Shown here one piece after another: positions 57,255 to 64,000 of a stretch of DNA of 64,000 nt. Source of the DNA: Gaeumannomyces sp. JS-464 (Eukaryota > Ascomycota > Sordariomycetes > Magnaporthales > Magnaporthaceae). A program made the translations under genes and the position numbers. The stretch spans positions 14,961,501-15,025,500 of the forward strand of contig NGZR01000001.1 in the NCBI GenBank assembly GCA_002197995.1, read 5' to 3'. The notes below the pieces were generated by a model. That model had not been told where the DNA came from. It saw only the letters and a program-made list of their open reading frames with translations, and ran no database searches. Position 1 is the stretch's first letter, and every line of letters starts with the position of its first letter.

Positions 57255-58772
57255 ATGGCGACCTCCTCACTCGGCGTGACGCTCCAGGCGTCGATGAGGT
57301 TCAGCGACCTCGTCCTTGTCTCCCATGGAGAGGAGCTCCCTGCCCACAGGCTCGTCGTGATGGCGCAATCGCCGGTCCTCGAGAAGCTGGTTCTTTCCGG
57401 AGACCTGCCAGAGGTTCGTTCTCGCTCGTCCGGCCTCGGGATCTTGATCTCGGCTGATACCCTCGTCACTACAGGTCGAAGGCAAGGCCCGCATTGAGAT
57501 AGGCCCCGTGTTCTCTTCTCATGCTGTGCGGCAGTTTTTGGAGAACCTCTACAGCGGCAAATATCCCAGCGCCACCGAGAACGCCAAGGACGAAGGTAGG
57601 AGCGACCCGGAATCCCCGTTGTCGGAACTATTGTAACCTCTTATTCAATCTCCTCATAGTGACCGAGTCCGAGAACGCCGAGATAGAACCCACCGGGGCG
57701 GCGCCTGCCTCTTCCCAGTCCCAGCCCGGGACTCCCGAAACCATTGAGACCACCGACGAAGCTGATCTGAGTGTCGATGATCTCCTCTCCCTTCGAGGGC
57801 GTCGGGCTGCCGCCAGCACTTAACGCCACCATATCCACGCCTCCCGTCCCGACAGGCTCCACAGGCCCCTGGTCAAGATAACCAGGAGACAGAGGATCCT
57901 TTGATTGAAAGGTCCCTGACCCAGCATCTGCATGTCCTTGGGCTTGCGAAAGCCTGCGAAGTCCAGCCACTTGCCGAGATGGCCCGTGGGCACATCATCA
58001 GGATTCTCTCTCAAATTCGCTCGGCCAGCCCGCCCTTCAACTCATCGCCAAGCTAAGAACACCGGAGAATTTCGACGCCGAGGTTCGGGACATACTGTAT
58101 ACCTGCATCAAGGCCAAGATCCGAGACTCTCTTGGGCATAAACTTCTGGATGAGATCTTTGCCCTAAGCAGCGAGGGCTCTGGGCAGAATCAGGATCCGG
58201 ATGGGAGGACCCAGGAGCAACTAGAGCAACCCGGGCGTGGACCTACCGCAGCGCACTCTAATCTTGACGCAACGAAGGAAGCGCTAAAGCTCTGCAAAGA
58301 ACATGGTGCTGAAGTCGAGACAGAACTTGAAGACATGCGGCAGGAGCTTCAAAACAGTGAGAAGGAGCTTCAAGGATACCAGGAGAAACTTGAAGAGCTC
58401 GCGAAGAAGCTTCGGGATAGCGAGGACAAGCTTGAGGACAGCGAGAAGAAGCTTCGAGGAAAAGAAAGGCAACTTGAAGTCATGAAGGAGGTCCTCCAGT
58501 CCCGTCTTAATCAACTGAACAAGATGACAAAAGATCTTACGACCGCTCAGAAGTCTTTGAGGGACAAGCAAAGAAGACTGGACGCCTCTGGTCCCGCGGT
58601 GCAAATGCTTGGCGATGCGCGAAGGGCACATCAGCTGCTAAACGATCTCGCTGAGTGTCGGAACGGTGGCTGTTGGGCAGACTACTATGGCTTCAGGGGC
58701 AGGGTCCAGGTGGAGCCAGATGATACGGTCCTTGTTCGCTGCTCGACTTGCTGCTGTAGGCATTATCCTTGA
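57255..58772 (+). CDS. BTB/POZ protein with C-terminal coiled coil and Cys-rich end
   Basis: BTB/POZ domain protein, expected to mediate protein dimerisation or act as a cullin-3 adaptor. Start ATG 57,255. MRFSDLVLVSHGEELPAHRL and VVMAQSPVLEKL match the BTB fold start; after an intron (57,414-57,474), IEIGPVFSSHAVRQFLENLYSG continues it. A second intron (57,596-57,659) leads to an acidic linker. Then EDPLIERSLTQHLHVLGLAK and AKLRTPENFDAEVRDILYTC follow in the manner of fungal BTB proteins. From about 58,284 to 58,590 there is a coiled coil of repeated (Q/K)ELxxxEKxLxxx heptads. The end, ECRNGGCWADY...RCSTCCCRHYP, may bind zinc. Frame changes are needed near 57,783 (a C run), between there and 57,870, and near 58,035. 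Context: next to HET and NACHT genes, but no tested link. Confidence 0.72.
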
Positions 58773-58920
58773 GCGATATCCTGACGGGCGCATCCCTTTG
58801 GGCTAAGGTCTTGCAGGCTGTGACTGGACATCGAGCGCTGGTTTTGGTGGAAATTTAATTGGTATTATCAAGCCTGTGCGCAGCACGGGGAGTTGATCGA
58901 CAAACTGTTTTTAAGAATCG
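58773..58920. other. Short intergenic spacer
   Basis: Spacer between the BTB gene and the second HET gene. Nothing recognised. Confidence 0.4.
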
Positions 58921-60004
58921 AGGATGTCACCTGTACTTCTGGCGAAGCCATTGACCTCACCGCCGCTTCGGGCGAGCACTATATCTGGGTGGGCTCCCTT
59001 TGCATTGTGCAGAACGGCTCCACCGACTGGAAATAACAACTCTCCATTATGGACGCAATTTATTCGGTGGCGTCCGTCATGCTTACTGCCGCCTCGGGCA
59101 CCGACTGCTGGCCGGGCTTGCCAGGCGTGCCTTAGAACCCGCGCGCCTTGCTACGCTGGCGGCTGGTGGACCAGAGGCGGGAACGGATATCGCCTTGCCG
59201 TCGTGGCACCGCCGGTGGATACGGCCATTAAAGATTATTGACGGGAAGGTCGCGGCTAGAAATATCAGGAGGCACTGCTGGCTTGTCGCATGCTTGTGTT
59301 CACGGACCAGCTGGTCTACAGCACGTACCAGGTTGACGCATGGTGCGACGGCTTCGAGCTGGCAAGGGAAGACGACGCCAGTGGGGGTGGTAGCAGCAAC
59401 AATAATGCTCTCTTTGGCTGCTTCTCTGAGATACCCGGTGGACAGTGGAGACTCGTTCGCCGCGGCAAGCTCCGGTGGTGTGGTAAGGTGCCCGATCCAC
59501 AGCTGCTGGGGAAATCGTGGCCAAGTTCTCGCGGCGTTGGTTCACCATGGAGGGAGACGTGCTTTGGGCGTTTCAGGGAATCCTCAAAGATTTCGCCGAG
59601 GGCATCGCCGACGTCCCGTATCTGAGGCCTACCAGTTCAGAAGCCCAATATTACTATAGTCTGGCAGGAACACCGTCTCTGTCAATGCGCACACCCGCGG
59701 CGCCAGAGGTGCGAGGTGCCCACAAAGGGACGGTCGAGATCCGGGCCCTGCCCCCCCTTCCTGGTCGTGGCTGCCTTTGGACGACGCGATCAGGTACTAC
59801 GAGCACCTCTGCGACATTGTCGTCTTCGGGGTTGAGTGGCACGATCTTGTGGACCCCCCAGACTTCCTCTGGAGCAGCCCTAACTGCAAGGGGACAGAGG
59901 AGGCAAGCAAGGACGCCGAGGTTGACGCTTTCGCATCTCTACCAAAGGACATGTCATACGGACTCTTGAAACTCACTGCAGGCGTCGGCAGGGTCACAGT
60001 TTGA
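58921..60004 (+). pseudogene. HET domain gene remnant
   Basis: A second HET-family gene, N-terminally truncated. Seen: YIWVGSLCIVQNGSTDW, an in-frame TAA at 59,034-59,036, QLSIMDAIYSVASVML and TAASGTDCWPGLPGV (the end of the HET core), then RMLVFTDQLVYSTYQVDAWC, VLWAFQGILKDFAEGIADVP, PSWSWLPLDDAIRYYEH and a tail ending LLKLTAGVGRVTV. These are in three different frames, so at least three breaks exist. The N-terminal half of the HET domain (the LSHCWG part) was not found upstream. It lies in the same orientation as the HET gene at 51-54 kb but is too diverged to be a recent copy. Confidence 0.7.
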
Positions 60005-60443
60005 CAGCACCTGCTTTTGCGCGACCAAGACGGCAGTAAATACCACGAGAAATGGTCCTGTGTTGCTACCACCTGTTCGTCACCGAAGGAGCCCCTGGGA
60101 AACGTGTTAGTCAAGTAAATGGACAGTCGCACTGGGTGAGGGGGGATACAAGGATGGCTTTAGAAAGTTAAGGGGGAAGAATGTGTTTCCCCCCCCCCCC
60201 CCCCCCCCCCCCGAAAACATGCACCGCACGCAAAAGATTTGAACACGAGGTAGACTATGGGTAAACTGCGATTTTCCGATAACTCCTGACTCCCAAATAT
60301 ACGCCGTTGTCCCTGATTTCCCTCCTGTGCTTCTAACACACTGTCCCGTGTTCCAGCCTGCTACGCGCAACATCCCAAGCTGATTACTTGTTTAAACAAC
60401 CAAGCCGTCACGCCCCAAAATTACGTCAAGCCAAATATTCCAC
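60005..60443. other. Intergenic region with 24-nt poly-C run
   Basis: Convergent spacer between the HET remnant (+) and the NACHT/zinc-finger gene (-). It contains the poly-C run at 60,189-60,212. Confidence 0.5.
60189..60212. repeat. 24-nt poly-C run
   Basis: Uninterrupted run of 24 C residues, the same length as the poly-G run at 325-348. Confidence 0.95.
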
Positions 60444-63400
60444 TCAGCGACCGTTCCACGAAGCCCCCTGCTCCTGTGCGTATTCCCGAGAGTTCGGCTG
60501 CCGCGCGTGAGGTTCACTAGTAGCCCTCCCCATACTACTCCTGCTACCAGGGCCGCTAATGGCCAGATCACGGTTCGGCAGCGCGCTAGGCCGAATGGGC
60601 GTGGCTCTGCCCCTCATCTGCGTGGTGGCCTCGCTGGCCGTGGTGCCGCTCGGGTGACACTTGAGCGGCGAGTGCCCGTTGTTGGTCAAGCGGTGGACGC
60701 CGCGCTGCAGCAGTGACCGCCAGATAGCCACGTGCTTGGTCGCGCCCAGCTCCATGGTCACTCTGGCCGCGGCGATGCTGCTCTGGCAAGTCTCGCCGCC
60801 GGTCCGCGTGGCGCTCGGGCGGGTAGGGCTGAGCTTCAGGGGGAACTCGATGGTCCTGCTGGTGATGGCGCGCAGGGGGGCAGATCCATCCGTGTAGCCA
60901 TCATGAATTTGCTCGCTGTGTCGCACCGCTGTTCGGGGTGCAGCTCGGCGGCCCCCGAGGGCTGCCTGGCTAGCCGCTGCTGCCCTGTTGGGGCTGCTGC
61001 TGTGTGCTGCGGGCTGCAGGCCGCCTCGTCCTCGGTCCGGCAGGGCGACGACGCGCTGGGCGCCCTGCTCCCCGCGCCGCTGGACCTCCTGGACGGCATC
61101 CATGGCGGGTTCGGCCAGCAGCCAGCACAGGACCTGCCTCCATTTCTTCTGGTTGATCCTCTTCCCTTCGTCGACGCCCTCGTCAAAGTTGAGGATTGGG
61201 GACTTGCGGATGTTGAGGCAACCGCTTCGCCCGTCAACGTAGGCATGTATTACCCTGACGTTCATGTCGGACATGGATATGACTGTGACCTGGTTTCCGC
61301 GCGCAAGGAGGAAAATGTTAGAGGTCGTAGGTGATAGGGCACAACCCATTGATCGGCGAAAGGCCACAAATGTAACAGAGTCCAAGCAGAGAAAGAGGGC
61401 AATAAAAAGGGAAATGGAAATAGTGGCTTACAGGAAGGATGGGGTAGGCAGTTCTCTGTTGTCAAGTCGTCCAAACGTCAACCTCAGCACGGTTCTGAGC
61501 TCGGAAAGCATAAGGCCTTCGGGCTGCATGACGGCGTTGTCACTAGGTTGGGCGACGACGTGGGGCGTCGAGATGGGTCCATCTCTGGCCTTGCAGTAGT
61601 CGAGGACGAAAAGGCAGTCGAAATAGGCACGCTTGAGAACGTTCTTGCGGTTGCCGCGCAGTCTGCGCCAGTCCTGGTTCGAGTCGCGCCACAGAGTCTT
61701 TCTGGTTGGTTCCGGGTCCTCGATCAGGCCCCAGGTGCGGGGAGCCCTCTGGCCTGTTCTGGGCTCGAGCTGGCACATCTCGTCGCCGTCGGCGCAGGTG
61801 AGGTACCTTCGCAGGTCGTTGGCAAGGTGCCTAGCATTCGTGTGAGGCGTGCACGGTGCTGCTGTCGCATCATGGCGGCATTGCCGCGAGTTGACTTTTG
61901 TTCGATGTCGGTCCTGTGTGACTGACCCTGTGTGGAGAGCTCGGTTGCTTTGGCCGCCATTTGTCTCTCGTACGAAGCCTGGGATGACCTGCATGGTTAG
62001 ACCGATGAACAAGAGCAGACCAGCGTATACATATAGTTGTGCCCTTTATGCGTTAGCTTTTTAACTTACCTTGTCCGGCTGGGAAAGGAACATCAATTCT
62101 TCATAATTCATGCTGGAAGTTTTTGCCTCCATTGGAGTCAAAGCCGGATGTGCGGCGATAGTGGCATAGAAGCTACGGACAGCGGGCATAGCATAGTTAG
62201 CACGCGTATCTACCAGTGTATTGGATAAGCCCATACGCCAATTTGGATGGAGTAGGAATAATATAGCTTACAGGTTTTCGATACTTGCTTGACGGTCGGA
62301 GAGACGTACTCCCGCTTGCCAGCCGAAGTTGATTTGAGGCTTCCGGGCAAGTTCGTTGTACATGCTATGCAATCTGGCAAGCGTGTGCTCCTTCTTTCGC
62401 TCAGGTTGCCGTCCTGCCCGCTGTTGTAGCATGGCAACACTCTCTTGTGTGTGGAACCGCGTTGCCATGTTGCCCTGCAAAGGAAGATTGGCAGAGCTGA
62501 AGGACTGGGGAGGGGTTGTTAACTGGGTTAATTCGCCGGTCGAGCTGTCTTTTTCACTCCGAGAACCTTGGTCGTGTGGCCGAGCTTTCCGGATGGACTT
62601 CCTGCTGCCTTGCAAGAAATGTTTGTCACGCATGTGACTCCCCAGTCTCTCCGCCGATTCGAATGGCGGGTATTGGCACCCGGGAGCACTGCATCGCTGT
62701 CCTTTAGCATGTGCCACTTCATGCTCTCTCAATTCTTTCTCCGATCCGAAGCCTATTGTCGCACGGGGGCACGACCGCAACCGGCACGTAAATCCCGAGC
62801 TGGCAAACTGCTCCTTGAACAGTTTCAGCTCCTCAGCGGAAACCCCCTCGACCACTTTTTGGTCAAGGAGAAAGCGAATGGTCTGTTGATATGAGGTGAG
62901 CAGCTTTGAAGCGCCATCTTCCACCATAGAGTCGGGTGAGCTTTGTGCTGAGGGCGTCAACTCGGCCTCTGCGGTAGTTGATAGGATCCGGGACTCGAGC
63001 TTGTCGAGTGATGTGGCGTTGAGTGCGCTTGACACGCAGCGGTAGACTCTTGGATCCTCTTTTAAAGACTCAACCCGCGCGTCCAATTTGGTGATAGCGG
63101 CCACTGGTGTCGCAGATGGCCCTGATTCCCCGAACGCCTCCATCTGCGTAGCTAGCTGACCAGCCAGGTCCAAGGTCGGGTGGTCCCAATCCCCAGTCGT
63201 CGCCTTTATGTGCAGCAAGTCGTTGATCCAATGGTCCGCAGCGTAGACGTGAAATCCGTGAATGCCTTTAACAACACGAATGTGTCTCGCCCTCTCTTGA
63301 TAATTCGGACCGAAAACTTTCAAGCCAGATATGAGACACGACATGGCCGCGCGGCAGTGGGTTTGCAGAACGTCCTGTCTTGTAATCCTGCATCTAGTTT

Positions 63401-64000
63401 CAGTGCCCTGGAGAAAGCTGCAGTGAGGTTGGTCAGCCGGGGGGTGTGGTGGAAAGATGGAAGTTCGAGTTTCACATACTCTTTCACGGAGACATGTATG
63501 AATGCAAGCGTGTTGTCCCCTCGCTCCACAACCAGTGATGCACAATCGTCCAGGAGGTATTTTGGAGCGAGATTATCAACATCATTCCCTTCACTGAACG
63601 AAACAGCTGAAAGTATCTCGAGCCGTTTGAGCGGTCGCTTGGCAAAAGCGACCCACCCCAGAAGACACCGGACCCGCTCCACGGACTGTTCATCCAAACG
63701 GTTGAGAATTCGCGACAGAAGCTGTTGATAGCTGTATGCAAAATTGTTGGTAAGAAGGCCTAGTTAATGGTTTTTGGATATGGGATTCTCACAAGTCAGC
63801 CACCTTCTCAGGCAGACCAGTGACCGAGTCCTTGACCTCGGTTGGAGAGAAAATATCTTCGTGGAAATATAATCCAAGACAAGTCGGGCATAGAGAAACA
63901 TGCCTAGATTCGTTGCGCGGTTAGCTTATATAAGTCTCCTGCAAGCCTGTGATAACGAACGTCTTACCCGCTGCCCTGGTTGAGATGACATCCGCAAGGT
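60444..64000 (-). CDS. NACHT/STAND protein with C2H2-type zinc fingers, 5' part outside the window
   Basis: C-terminal part of a NACHT-family protein; the nucleotide-binding P-loop lies beyond the right edge. Seen from 64,000 downward: GMFLYARLVLDYI and FSPTEVKDSVTGLPEKVADL, then the winged-helix part VRCLLGWVAFAKRPLKRLEI and LAFIHVSVKEYV. Next come CLISGLKVFG and VVKGIHGFHVYAADHWINDL, then paired zinc fingers FTCRLRSCPRA...H and RCSAPGCQYPPF...H (about 62,795-62,610), as in the common fungal NACHT-Znf group. Introns that restore sense: 63,967-63,904, 63,792-63,732, 62,271-62,173, 62,069-61,989 and about 61,432-61,292. After these the chain continues with MNYEELMFLSQPDKVIPGFV, NVLKRAYFDCLFVLDYC and VTVISMSDMNVRVIHAYVDG; the tail below about 61,100 is low-complexity. 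One frame change is needed near 63,365 and another near 61,880-61,960. Whether the part below 62,200 is the same gene rests on the intron join alone. Confidence 0.65.

Noticed and set aside
2354..59036. In-frame stops (TGA 2354, TGA 14,282, TAA 31,292, TAG 51,319, TAA 59,034) as evidence of RIP in genes
   Set aside because: Every stop codon is one C-to-T step from a Gln or Arg codon, so this fits any mutation process; the genes lack the AT shift and CpA depletion seen in the transposon.
1..64000. CRISPR arrays, operons, rRNA and tRNA genes
   Set aside because: The gene structure is eukaryotic with spliceosomal introns; no regularly spaced direct repeats or tRNA-like T-loop/acceptor patterns were found by eye.

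Overview
The window looks like accessory or repeat-rich DNA from a filamentous ascomycete (Pezizomycotina, probably Sordariomycetes; the exact lineage is inferred). Reasons: short 45-115 nt introns with fungal donors, CTAAC/CTGAC branch sites and YAG acceptors; typical fungal families (GMC oxidoreductase, tannase/feruloyl esterase, PTH11-like receptor, HET proteins, NACHT proteins, DUF1996, AsaB-like oxygenase, GH30); and a 10.7 kb AT-rich block whose mutations look like repeat-induced point mutation (RIP).

Layout. 0.6-2.5 kb (-): GHKL-ATPase-like gene with breaks. 3.7-5.8 kb (+): five-exon GMC alcohol-oxidase-like gene. 7.0-8.9 kb (+): tannase/feruloyl esterase. 9.2-12.4 kb (-): SNF2 helicase whose model needs two GC-AG introns. 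13.2-18.6 kb (+): NACHT protein with a C2H2 pair and ankyrin repeats. 18,736-29,444: complete Ty3/Gypsy chromovirus-type LTR retrotransposon (about 282 bp LTRs, TCTTC target duplication) carrying two nested 1.86 kb pogo-type DNA transposons, all RIP-degraded. 30.6-31.4 kb (+): secreted precursor-like protein made of 43-residue repeats with Cx4C motifs and KR sites. 32.8-34.3 kb (+): seven-TM receptor. 34.8-36.4 kb (-): single-TM protein. 37.5-39.6 kb (-): disordered protein with 51-residue repeats. 40.4-41.3 kb (-): AsaB-like enzyme. 42.2-43.7 kb (+): GH30 enzyme with Asp at the expected nucleophile. 44.1-45.1 kb (-): possibly N-myristoylated hypothetical protein. 47.2-48.4 kb (+): DUF1996. 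48.6-50.1 kb (-): O-methyltransferase. 51.2-53.8 and 58.9-60.0 kb (+): two HET genes. 54.2-55.8 kb: eroded gene. 55.8-56.5 kb (-): EthD-like protein. 57.3-58.8 kb (+): BTB coiled-coil protein. 60.4-64.0 kb (-): NACHT/zinc-finger gene running off the right edge.

Two themes connect the window. First, four genes belong to families used in fungal non-self recognition (two NACHT, two HET), around a dead transposon nest; this fits a fast-evolving allorecognition-rich region. Second, many otherwise well-conserved genes carry single-base indels, mostly one base lost from a short G, C or A run, while splice sites and motifs are preserved. This suggests either consensus errors in the assembly or early decay; raw reads would decide. 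Coordinates of broken genes are therefore spans from first to last recognisable exon.
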